Source of the DNA: Candidatus Nitrosopumilus sp.
GTDB lineage: Archaea; Thermoproteota; Nitrososphaeria; Nitrososphaerales; Nitrosopumilaceae
Assembly: GCA_029861085.1 (NCBI GenBank)
Contig: JAOUAE010000018.1
Coordinates: 1 to 14,970 of the forward strand
DNA length: 14,970 nt
Direction of reading: 5' to 3'
How positions within the stretch are numbered: position 1 is the first letter of the stretch; every line of letters begins with the position of its first letter. This document shows positions 5,913 to 12,398 of this stretch, piece by piece. The notes beneath the pieces are model-generated. The model saw only the letters and a program-made list of their open reading frames with translations. It was not told where the DNA came from and ran no database searches. The position numbers and the translations under genes are program-made.

Positions 5913-8012
5913 TTACTGTTTTGCAGATGCAAATGCCTCAGGAGGTGAGTTAATTGGATCTACAGTGACAACTACAGAATCAAAATCTTCTCTGCCATTA
6001 TCATCAAAGACTCTGAGATCAAAGGTTAAGATTTTGATTTCATTATTTTTAACAATTGGACTAGTAAATGAAGGACTTACGCTAGAAGTAGAAGACAAGT
6101 TCACAGTTTCTCCAGATACTTGTATCCATTCGTATGAAAGTTTTTGATTTTCAGGATCATGGCTTTCACTTCCATCCAAAGAAACTTTGACACTTTCATT
6201 AACTATCCTGTCATCACCGGCATCAGCCACAATGTCAAGACTAAGGGTATTTTTAATCAAAATATCCATACTGTCTGAAGATGAAAAAGTTCCATCATCT
6301 ACAGTACAAGTAAATGTCATAGTCAAATCACCGACAACATTTGGAATTATAACTACAGTTTGAGCGCTAGTATTTTGTTCTATTACAGCATTTGATGATG
6401 TTGTCCATGCATAGTTAAGTCTGTCACCATCAGGATCAGTTCCGATACATTGTATCTGAACCATGGTATTTTCATTTACAGTCATATCAGGACCGGCATT
6501 AGCTTGTGGAGCACTATTTTGAGGAGATACAAAGACTACAACCTGATCTGAATCAGATAATCCTGCTGGATCTGTTGCTGTGAGTTCAAATGCTAATCGT
6601 TTAGAAGTTGTTGGAGTTACTTCAGGTGCGGTAAAGGATAATTTTAGATCAGACTCGTCAAAAGCTACAGTCTCACCAGAAATTTGTTTCCACACTATTT
6701 TTAGATCATCATTGTTCAAGTCAACTGCAGTACCTAAAATGAAAACATCATCACCGCCATAGACTCTTTTGTCAGGGCCGGCATAAGCACGTGGAGGACT
6801 ATTAGCAGTATTTACAGTAACTACTGTATCATCAGTATCAAAATTACCATAAACATCAGTTACTTTAAGTTCAAACTCTAATGATTCAGATAAAGATTGA
6901 ATTGCAGGAGCAACAAAATATGCAGATGGTTGAGTATGTTCAAAAATTTCAACTGGAATGCCTGATTTTTGAGACCACAAATATCTAATATTATCACCGT
7001 CAGGATCAGATCCAGTTCCTTCCAAGTCTACAAACACAGTAGGAGAAACATTTTGATCATCTCCAGCATCAGCAATTGGGGCACCATTGGTTGGAATTAC
7101 TTTCACTAATGCCAAATCATTTGCCCAACCAAGTCCTTCAGAATATCCTGTAACATGGAATGATAATAATTCCTCATTATCACCTATTTCAGGAGATATA
7201 AATTCAACATGATCTCCAATAGATGAACTAAGGTTAACAGGAGTGCCGATAATTTGAATCCAAGTATATGAAATTGGCTGATTATTCAAGGTTTTTCCAG
7301 TGACATCAAGACTCACATTTTCTCCTTCATTTACTATTTGAATAGGTCCGGCATCGATGGAGATGGCATTATTTTCAATCAAACTAGAAAATGGCATTAC
7401 ATTTACTTGGTCACTAGCAATTCCGCCAAATCCATCATCAACGGTTATTTGAAATGTAAGCGGATCACTTTGAGAAAAATCAAAGTTAATTGGTTCAAGT
7501 GTAAGGTGTTTCTGAGTAACAGAAGAGAGATTTACTTCCTGTCCAGATAGTTGTTCCCATTCGTAAGTTAAAATATCATCATCTGGATCAGAAACTGTAG
7601 GAATAATACTAATTACATTAATTGATTTAACCACAAAGATATCATGTCCTGCATTAACCATAGGTGGATTATTTACAGAGTTTACAATAATTTCAACAGT
7701 ATCAGAACTACTTTCACCAAAAGGATCTGTTACCAATAACTCAAATGTGAGAACTTTGATTTCGCCATTTTCAACATCAGGGGCCATGAATGTAGGTTCA
7801 GGAACAGTATACGAGGAAAGAGTCATAATTTCACCATAGATCTGAGTCCATTGGAATGTAAGATCCTCTGCATCAGAGTCATGCCCTTCACCAATCAAAG
7901 TTACCAGTTTATTTTCAACTACATCAACAGATTCTACTTCAGCAAAAGAATTAACGGAATTTCCAATAACTAAAACTGACAAAATTATAGGTAATAGGAG
8001 ATAAAGATTCAC
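5913..8012 (-). CDS. Secreted seven-repeat PKD/Ig-like protein
   Basis: This 699-residue protein has a signal peptide (about residues 1-24, cut after NSFA) and seven tandem beta-sandwich repeats of about 90 residues, near 25-112, 116-208, 215-307, 311-403, 407-498, 502-588 and 594-687. Each typically runs NSPPxAxAGxDxxV, then GTxSDPDxDxLxYxWxQxSG, F(T/V)AP, LxFELxVTD and DxVxVxV. Such PKD/REJ-like repeats occur in extracellular adhesins and surface proteins, and the Asp-rich turns may bind calcium. There is no C-terminal membrane anchor or sorting motif. The protein ends after NSPPEAFASAKQ, the first strand of an eighth repeat, while repeat 1 lacks exactly that strand. GTG at 8012 is the only usable start: a TGA lies four codons upstream in frame, and this start gives a complete signal peptide. 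An attachment or matrix role is inference. Confidence 0.8.
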   Translation of the reverse strand: MNLYLLLPIILSVLVIGNSVNSFAEVESVDVVENKLVTLIGEGHDSDAEDLTFQWTQIYGEIMTLSSYTVPEPTFMAPDVENGEIKVLTFELLVTDPFGESSSDTVEIIVNSVNNPPMVNAGHDIFVVKSINVISIIPTVSDPDDDILTYEWEQLSGQEVNLSSVTQKHLTLEPINFDFSQSDPLTFQITVDDGFGGIASDQVNVMPFSSLIENNAISIDAGPIQIVNEGENVSLDVTGKTLNNQPISYTWIQIIGTPVNLSSSIGDHVEFISPEIGDNEELLSFHVTGYSEGLGWANDLALVKVIPTNGAPIADAGDDQNVSPTVFVDLEGTGSDPDGDNIRYLWSQKSGIPVEIFEHTQPSAYFVAPAIQSLSESLEFELKVTDVYGNFDTDDTVVTVNTANSPPRAYAGPDKRVYGGDDVFILGTAVDLNNDDLKIVWKQISGETVAFDESDLKLSFTAPEVTPTTSKRLAFELTATDPAGLSDSDQVVVFVSPQNSAPQANAGPDMTVNENTMVQIQCIGTDPDGDRLNYAWTTSSNAVIEQNTSAQTVVIIPNVVGDLTMTFTCTVDDGTFSSSDSMDILIKNTLSLDIVADAGDDRIVNESVKVSLDGSESHDPENQKLSYEWIQVSGETVNLSSTSSVSPSFTSPIVKNNEIKILTFDLRVFDDNGREDFDSVVVTVDPINSPPEAFASAKQ

Positions 8013-8028
8013 TAAAACTAGTCACAAT

Positions 8029-8088
8029 AACGAGTTTATTAATCATTGGATTAAGTTATCATAAATAAAATTGTTAAAAAAACTCGTT
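8029..8088. repeat. Gapped inverted repeat upstream of the PKD-protein gene
   Basis: AACGAGTTT at 8029-8037 and AAACTCGTT at 8080-8088 are perfect 9-base inverted repeats separated by 42 bases. They lie 17 and 68 bases before the GTG start of the secreted repeat protein, in its promoter region. A regulator binding both half-sites is possible. The arms are too far apart for an ordinary small hairpin operator. Confidence 0.35.
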
Positions 8089-8236
8089 AAATGCTAAATT
8101 TTCTACTAAATAATTAAAAATGAATTAACCAAACAAACGAAAGAAGAGAAGTTTATGATAAACAAAATAGTGATGCGATTATCAGACTAAATTTATGTGG
8201 ACTTTGCATCTTTTTGTAGAAAAGACCGGATACAGG

Positions 8237-8701
8237 TTAAACTAATCCTTTTCGTATATGTTCTCGGATGTCAACTAATTCAGAAAAATTATAGAAAAAG
8301 CGAATTTTTTGTTCAGATATAGTTTCACCAGTGGGTTTATCCCTTAAAACAAAAGTAGTCCAAGATTCTGCAATATCTTCATCAATATTTGTAGATGAAT
8401 ATTTGCTAACAAATCTATCTTGAAATTTTTCATAGAAAAGATCAGATTGTTCATAAAATTCCTCGTCATCTTCAATGTATTGAATTTCATCCCAATCTGA
8501 AATTATATCAGCTCAAAATTTTTGATAAAATAAATTAATGTATGAATTAGTTTTTGCACATCCATCAGCAACCATAATTTTAGGATGACAGAGTTCGGAT
8601 TTCATTTGAAATAATTCATTTTGTTCTTCTTCATTGATAATATTTGAATTCCAAAAATTTATGAGTTCTAAATCTAGAATTCTACAGAATTCACCCATCA
8701 A
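8237..8701 (-). pseudogene. Metallopeptidase-like C-terminal fragment broken by an in-frame TGA
   Basis: The minus strand reads 62 codons from ATG 8701 (MMGEFCRILDLELINFW...), a TGA at 8513-8515, then 91 more codons in the same frame to a TAA at 8237-8239. The second part begins ADIISDWDEIQYIEDD and includes NIDEDIAESWTTFVLRDK and PTGETISEQKIRFFYN. It has no start codon of its own, which fits one gene broken by a single base change; FYQKF-TGA-ADII would be natural with TGG (Trp) there. The pattern DIAES plus TTFVL resembles the C-terminal part of putative zinc metallopeptidases whose HExxH site lies further upstream. Here that N-terminal part is absent, because a metallo-beta-lactamase gene ends at 8738 immediately upstream. 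An intact reading of about 154 residues would thus still lack the catalytic half. The family name is a tentative recollection; the interrupted frame is seen directly. Confidence 0.68.
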
Positions 8702-8737
8702 ATTGGGGATGAAAATGAGGTCAGATAGGCATGAAAA

Positions 8738-9904
8738 TTAGTCTATTCTTTGAGATTCTGAAATCTTCCAGCAGTGATCATAAGTGAACAAATCAACTCC
8801 TCCAAGTCTATCAATCCATTTTGGAACAATCTCATCAGTGCATTGTTGTGTTATAGAATCAGCGTATATTTGGAAGACCAGCCAAGGGTTTGAAAATCCA
8901 ACTTCTTGTCCTATTGCCATAAAGGAGACTTCTTGGTTGGCTTTAGCTGCACTTGTTTGAATATCTTGAAAGTATTTTTTTTGAATTTGTACATCTTCAG
9001 GAGTTCCTAAACGTGTAAGATGTCCACCAATGAATGTATCAAAATCATATTCTAGAACTTTGTCATGTGCTGCAATAAATTCTGGCACATCTTGCGCCAA
9101 TGCTAGATCTTTGAACGGAGTCCATCCAGGAAATATTACGTCAACTAACATCAGAACTTTTTGATTCGGCGCATAAATGAAGATGTTTCCTGGTTCATGC
9201 ATTGGTCCATAATATGCTAATTCTAACTTTTGATTTCCAACTTCTAGTGTGTATTTGTCTTCAAATGTTACAGTTGGTATTGGTCTGTTAGGATCATTTC
9301 TTTTTGCAAGAGTATCTGCAATTTCTTGGTGTGAGATAAAAGTCACATCATCAGGAAACATGCTGGTTGAACCAACATGATCATTGTGAGTATGGCTGTA
9401 TATCATATGCGTTACAGGTTCTTCTGTAACTTCAGCAATAGCTTTAAGATAATTTTCACCAATTGAAGGAGGGGCATCAACTGCGATAACTCCTTGACCA
9501 GTTGTTAGAAACATCGTATTGTATGCACCATCAGTAACCCAATACAAGCCATCTCTAATTTCTTCAACGAAATATCCTTTTGTAAAATCAATTTGAGGCC
9601 CCATGGCAGTTTCTGGAAGAGGAGCTGCTATTCTCATTTTTTCAGGATGAACTTCAAACATTGAGGCTAAAACTTGTAAATTATCAAAATCATCAAGGAT
9701 AGTTCCCCATCCACGTTCAATCAGTGATGCTGCAGTAGATGTAGTTACACAAGCAATTTTGCCTTTGTTACTTTCTATCCAAACTTTGTCAATACAAATT
9801 TGATCATGTTCAGCTGCAAAAACATTGGTAGGAAGAGTTGTCAATGTAAAAATTAAGATACTCAAAATAGAAAAGAGTAGAATTTTCATAATTTTAGAAA
9901 ACAT
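8738..9904 (-). CDS. Secreted metallo-beta-lactamase-fold hydrolase
   Basis: This 388-residue protein has a signal peptide (about residues 1-31, ending NVFAA) and a metallo-beta-lactamase-fold domain. The dinuclear metal site is visible: H171, H173, D175 and H176 in YSHTHNDHVG, H236 in GPMHEPGN, D255 in MLVDVIFPG, and H295 in IGGHLTRLG. Before it, residues 42-66 (VWIESNKGKIACVTT, then TAASLIERGWG) form a short module that recurs in thaumarchaeal secreted proteins. The fold hydrolyses esters, lactams, thioesters or sulfates; the substrate here cannot be read from sequence. Four cysteines (C37, C52, C355, C378) may form disulfides outside the cell. A start at Met6 would also give a signal peptide. 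The gene runs toward the broken metallopeptidase fragment, 36 bases on. The enzyme appears intact. Confidence 0.85.
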   Translation of the reverse strand: MFSKIMKILLFSILSILIFTLTTLPTNVFAAEHDQICIDKVWIESNKGKIACVTTSTAASLIERGWGTILDDFDNLQVLASMFEVHPEKMRIAAPLPETAMGPQIDFTKGYFVEEIRDGLYWVTDGAYNTMFLTTGQGVIAVDAPPSIGENYLKAIAEVTEEPVTHMIYSHTHNDHVGSTSMFPDDVTFISHQEIADTLAKRNDPNRPIPTVTFEDKYTLEVGNQKLELAYYGPMHEPGNIFIYAPNQKVLMLVDVIFPGWTPFKDLALAQDVPEFIAAHDKVLEYDFDTFIGGHLTRLGTPEDVQIQKKYFQDIQTSAAKANQEVSFMAIGQEVGFSNPWLVFQIYADSITQQCTDEIVPKWIDRLGGVDLFTYDHCWKISESQRID

Positions 9905-9978
9905 TTCTGCATATTAAATCAAGCAGTAACGAAAGGGTAAATGGATAAAGAATTTACTTCTGATTTGGAGACATAAAA

Positions 9979-10164
9979 TTAGCTAGAAGAAATTTTTAAA
10001 ACTCTGTCAGATTTTGTTTTTCTAGCTTGTCGTGTCATTTTGGCATCTTCATCTGTTGCATATCGAGTTTCAGAATCTTATTTGGAAATAAAAAACATGC
10101 AAAGTCTGAATTCGTAGAGGTTTGAACCATTTTTGTAGATAATTTGGTATGCATAATTAGAAAA
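9979..10164 (-). pseudogene. Possible broken small gene with in-frame TAA
   Basis: One minus-strand frame reads FSNYAYQIIYKNGSNLYEF and RLCMFFISK, a TAA at 10078-10080, then DSETRYATDEDAKMTRQ and ARKTKSDRVLKISSS before a TAA at 9979-9981. The two parts are 28 and 32 codons. The second part is highly charged and varied, unlike random AT-rich translation, and could be the basic tail of a small protein. No start codon precedes the first part; the upstream in-frame stop is at 10165-10167. I do not recognise the family. A 16-base match to 11053-11068 covers its KNGSN codons. Chance cannot be excluded. Confidence 0.3.
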
Positions 10165-10229
10165 TTAATAAAAATTGGATCTTAAGACCAACAATGATTA
10201 GTTGTTTGGTGACAGTTCCAATATCATTA

Positions 10230-10328
10230 GTTTGAAAAAATAGTATTTAGATCATACTGATCATTTCTACTATTCTCTTTTAAGTGGAATTTTTCAAATG
10301 AATGATAGTTTCCTGCAAGAGTCACCGA
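10230..10328 (-). pseudogene. Possible frameshifted coding remnant
   Basis: Minus-strand codons read SVTLAGNYHSFEKFHLKEN and SRNDQYDLNTIFSN, ending at TAA 10227-10229, with a TAG just upstream. A second frame just upstream and partly overlapping reads RLGQIAQSLDDGKLVGDSC and ends at 10294. Another downstream reads QTNDIGTVTKQLIIVG. Joined by frameshifts these could form one decayed protein of unknown family. None has a start codon in a suitable place. The evidence is only amino-acid texture. Confidence 0.22.
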
Positions 10329-10541
10329 CTAGTTTACCATCGTCCAAAGACTGGGCAATTTGGCCCAATCTTTTATTATTTCAATTCTTAGAGATTCAAC
10401 TCAAAAATAATAATATATGAAGTTAATTTAGGCTTATTGGGATTTGTGCTTATCTATTTAAGGAATTCGTAGATTTCAATATATCATATTTTCTAAAAAT
10501 AATTCGAGTTGTAATATTTTATAAAAAAAGAGTAAAAGGGA

Positions 10542-10796
10542 TTACATATTCTTTTTCGCACTAGCTAACGCTTTTGCTAATGCGATAATCAGAATTACGG
10601 CTACAATAGTAACAACAATTGCATAAATCAGCATTGGTACAATAGTCTCTGCTTCTCCAAAAATCTCTTTAAAGATTGCAATTATTGCACCGTTCCATGC
10701 CAAAGCTGCAACTAGACCAAAAGCAGTTGTAAGTAATACTCCCATTTTATCTAGGGCTACTATTTTTAGTGGTTCTTCTTTTGTTTCATCCACCAT
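10542..10796 (-). CDS. Small two-helix membrane protein, DUF5654-like
   Basis: This 84-residue protein begins MVDETKEEPLKIVALDKMG and has two membrane helices, near residues 19-43 (VLLTTAFGLVAALAWNGAII) and 53-76 (PMLIYAIVVTIVAVILIIAL), with a basic C-terminus (KALASAKKNM). The first helix, with its AFGLVAALAWN signature, resembles the DUF5654 family of small archaeal membrane proteins of unknown function. An in-frame ATG at 10817 would add seven residues (MNYGLKI). I prefer the ATG at 10796, because a TATA-like stretch near 10833-10840 predicts transcription from about 10811, which would exclude the longer form. The gene stands alone, with gene-poor DNA on both sides. It is the only clearly intact gene between 9905 and 11675. 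Confidence 0.72.
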   Translation of the reverse strand: MVDETKEEPLKIVALDKMGVLLTTAFGLVAALAWNGAIIAIFKEIFGEAETIVPMLIYAIVVTIVAVILIIALAKALASAKKNM

Positions 10797-10829
10797 GATT
10801 TTCAAACCATAATTCATTACAATTAAACT

Positions 10830-11479
10830 ATATGTAAATTAGATCAGCCTAATAAAATGATAAATTTTTTAGCCGTAAAAATCAGGTTGTGCAGAGAAGA
10901 AAATTCATAGAAATTTGATTGATTTTTGCATCAAATTCTGTAACATCAGGATGAAGAATTTGTACGCTAATTGTCAGAAAATTTAGTTTTACTAAGGAAG
11001 TTTTTGACAGCAATAGTATAAATGATATTTTTTTCAATAACAACAAAAAATTGGTTTGAACCATTTTTCAAAAAAAAAATTAAATTTTGACACAAGATAA
11101 ATGATTAAGAATATTGAAAATGATCAGTCAACATTTTCTTTTATCTCTAAGAAAATCATTAGTTTACTAGTACTATCTGGAACTATTTGCCAGTGTATCA
11201 CGTTACCATCTTGAAAATATGTATCAACAATTTTTCTTTCCTTGTGAAGATAATGTCCAACTATGCGAGATTTCAATAAATTAATTCAACGGTAAGATAT
11301 ATTTTACATTTTCCTGTTCCAAATAATCATTAATTCAACTAATGTAATAAAATTTCATGTTAAATTGAATTCTTTAACAATTTTTGTAAGTCATTTTCTG
11401 ATTTTTACCAGGATATTCTGAGTATAATTATTGTTTTGAATGGGGGTCATATCTAAAAATAATATCATAAGAAATTCAT
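10830..11479. other. Gene-poor region upstream of the tRNA-like repeat
   Basis: These 650 bases contain no confident gene. A 60-codon minus-strand ORF at 10882-11064 (MVQTNFLLLLKKISFILLL...) is low-complexity and overlaps a second frame reading KNGSNQFFVVIEKNIIYTIA, so neither is convincing. A 16-base stretch at 11053-11068 (GGTTTGAACCATTTTT) repeats exactly at 10119-10134. A possible small coding stretch at 11124-11276 is listed separately. The rest is AT-rich with many stops in all frames. Confidence 0.45.
11124..11276 (-). CDS. Possible 50-residue protein or C-terminal gene fragment
   Basis: From a TTG at 11274-11276 the minus strand encodes 50 residues ending at TGA 11124-11126: KSRIVGHYLHKERKIVDTY, FQDGNVIHWQIVPDSTSK, then LMIFLEIKENVD. 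The composition is balanced and protein-like, with alternating hydrophobic residues that suggest beta strands and a C-terminal helix. The same frame has a stop three codons before the TTG (TGA, then ATT AAT TTA), so this is either a very small gene with a TTG start or the last part of a decayed gene. No TATA box is clear. The family is not recognised. Confidence 0.3.
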   Translation of the reverse strand: MKSRIVGHYLHKERKIVDTYFQDGNVIHWQIVPDSTSKLMIFLEIKENVD

Positions 11480-11502
11480 ATGGGCCCACGTGGATTTGAA
11501 CC
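11480..11502 (-). repeat. Displaced copy of the tRNA-Val 3' end (att-like repeat)
   Basis: These 23 bases match 12243-12265, the 3' end of the intact tRNA-Val, with one mismatch (T at 11491, G at 12254). On the minus strand the copy runs from the T-loop (GGTTCAAATCC) through the acceptor end (GTGGGCCCA) and one base beyond. The rest of the tRNA is absent here, and the remaining T-stem cannot pair, so it is not a working tRNA. It lies downstream of the tRNA 3' end in the same orientation, as the distal att site left by integration into a tRNA gene would. Confidence 0.65.
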
Positions 11503-11640
11503 TGTCTGTTTGAGGGGTTCATAGGAAATCCATTTGTTAGAAATTAATAGTATTTAGAAAATATCTTAAATTCCATAACAAATTAACTGCCTTCATACTT
11601 GAAACGCAAGTATTACAACTTGAAAAAAATATTCATGCAA

Positions 11641-11650
11641 TAATATAAAT
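11641..11650 (+). promoter_or_regulatory. TATA-like promoter box for the universal stress protein gene
   Basis: The bases TAATATAAAT are centred about 30 bases before the TTG start codon at 11676. The spacing predicts transcription beginning at or next to the start codon, which supports both the TTG start and a leaderless mRNA. Confidence 0.45.
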
Positions 11651-11675
11651 TCATAAAAAGTAAATACCTATTGTA

Positions 11676-12113
11676 TTGAAAAATATTCTTGTCCCGTTTG
11701 ATGGTTCTGTATACTCTGAAAAAGCCTTTGAAAAGGCATTGGAGATAACATCAAAATTTGATTCAGAACTGACAGCGTTAACTGTATTGCATGCAAAATT
11801 AGAAGACTCTTCTGGTGTTTCCATTCAACGCCTTGGGGAAATGCAGGAGGAGCAGATTGATGAGGCTACTACAACGCTTAAGAATCTTGAAGTAAAAGCA
11901 AAATCCAAAGATATCCCATTGTCAATAAAAATAATTCATAACCCATCCTCCGCTGAGGGTATTGTATCTTATGCAGACAATAACAATGTTGATCTAATAG
12001 TTATGGGTTCTCATGGCAGAACGGGTCTCAGAAAGATTGTTTTGGGAAGTGTTGCAAGCAACGTAGTCGGACATGCAAAATGCCCTGTTCTTATTACTAA
12101 GGGTAAAAAGTAA
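11676..12113 (+). CDS. Universal stress protein (UspA family)
   Basis: This 145-residue protein is a single-domain universal stress protein, a cytoplasmic dimer that in its ATP-binding subgroup senses or buffers stress and energy state. It starts KNILVPFDGSVYSEKAF, where D9 is the usual nucleotide-contacting Asp. It ends with VDLIVMGSHGRTGLRK and IVLGSVASNVVGHAKCPVLI, which contains the G-2x-G-9x-G-S ATP-binding pattern (G111, G114, G124, S125). The start is TTG at 11676; no ATG fits, and a TATA-like box 30 bases upstream supports it. The length is normal and no damage is seen. The gene is the only one between the tRNA-Val and a displaced copy of that tRNA's 3' end, so it may have arrived as cargo. 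Such genes are abundant in thaumarchaea, so native origin is also possible. Confidence 0.88.
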   Translation: MKNILVPFDGSVYSEKAFEKALEITSKFDSELTALTVLHAKLEDSSGVSIQRLGEMQEEQIDEATTTLKNLEVKAKSKDIPLSIKIIHNPSSAEGIVSYADNNNVDLIVMGSHGRTGLRKIVLGSVASNVVGHAKCPVLITKGKK

Positions 12114-12232
12114 CCAAAATTGCATAAAAAAAATTAAATATTTTGTGTAAATCTAAAATAATCAAAAAGATGTTTATGTTTTTAGTTTGGAATACGGATC
12201 AAAACCGATTCTATAGCATAAGCCCTTAAAGG

Positions 12233-12239
12233 AAAAAAA
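12233..12239 (-). terminator. T-run terminator after tRNA-Val
   Basis: On the minus strand a run of seven T residues begins four bases after the last tRNA base. Archaeal RNA polymerase ends transcription at such U-runs without needing a hairpin. The site would end the single-gene tRNA transcript and keep it from running into the convergent stress-protein gene. Confidence 0.5.
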
Positions 12240-12243
12240 TCCA

Positions 12244-12318
12244 TGGGCCCACGGGGATTTGAACCCCGGATCTTCGCCGTGTAAGGGCGACGTCATAACC
12301 GACCTGGACTATGAGCCC
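12244..12318 (-). tRNA. tRNA-Val (UAC)
   Basis: The 75-base minus-strand sequence folds as a full cloverleaf. The acceptor arm pairs GGGCTCA with TGGGCCC (one T-G pair), followed by discriminator A. The D arm has a short GTC/GAC stem. The anticodon stem TCGCC/GGCGA encloses the loop CTTACAC, with anticodon TAC, which reads valine codons. The T arm pairs CGGGG with CCCCG around TTCAAAT. CCA is not encoded and no intron is seen. Its 3' end is repeated at 11480-11502. A TATA-like box lies 27 bases upstream and a T-run lies just downstream, so it is probably transcribed alone. Confidence 0.95.
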
Positions 12319-12341
12319 AGAAACCTACCTTGTTAAAATCC

Positions 12342-12349
12342 ATTTAAAC
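12342..12349 (-). promoter_or_regulatory. TATA-like promoter box for tRNA-Val
   Basis: On the minus strand the bases read GTTTAAAT, centred about 27 bases before the first tRNA base at 12318. This is the expected spacing for an archaeal promoter with transcription starting at or near the mature 5' end. Confidence 0.5.
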
Positions 12350-12398
12350 TTTGAGACAAGGGAAAATATAGAAATTTGATAAAAAACCAAAGAAAATC

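Larger units (their letters stand above)
9905..10541. other. Gene-poor region with short coding-like remains
   Basis: No intact gene over 60 codons is seen in these 637 bases. The minus strand carries short stretches with protein-like composition in different frames (separate entries at 9979-10164 and 10230-10328). The plus strand has a 40-codon ORF at 10298-10420 (MNDSFLQESPTSLPSSKDWA...) that overlaps one of them and looks like chance or antisense. A weak hairpin, TGGGC and GCCCA around six bases, lies at 10352-10367 before a T-rich run. The picture fits decayed genes rather than a regulatory region. Confidence 0.5.

Noticed and set aside
5913..8012. DNA-level tandem repeat or CRISPR-like array in the repeat-protein gene
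   Set aside because: The repeats are about 270 bases and conserved only at the protein level; no short identical direct repeats with spacers occur.
10352..10375. Hairpin TGGGC-AATTTG-GCCCA followed by T-rich sequence as a terminator
   Set aside because: The stem has only five pairs, the T-run is interrupted, and no gene ends just before it on the plus strand.
10298..10420. Plus-strand 40-codon ORF MNDSFLQESPTSLPSS...
   Set aside because: It overlaps protein-like minus-strand frames, has no promoter at the right distance, and is short enough to be chance.
10882..11064. Minus-strand 60-codon ORF MVQTNFLLLLKK...
   Set aside because: The composition is low-complexity Leu/Ile/Lys typical of random AT-rich translation, and a competing frame is equally open at its start.
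11480..11530. A second complete tRNA gene
   Set aside because: Only the T-loop and acceptor 3' part match. No matching 5' acceptor half or anticodon arm exists within the next 100 bases, and the T-stem cannot pair.
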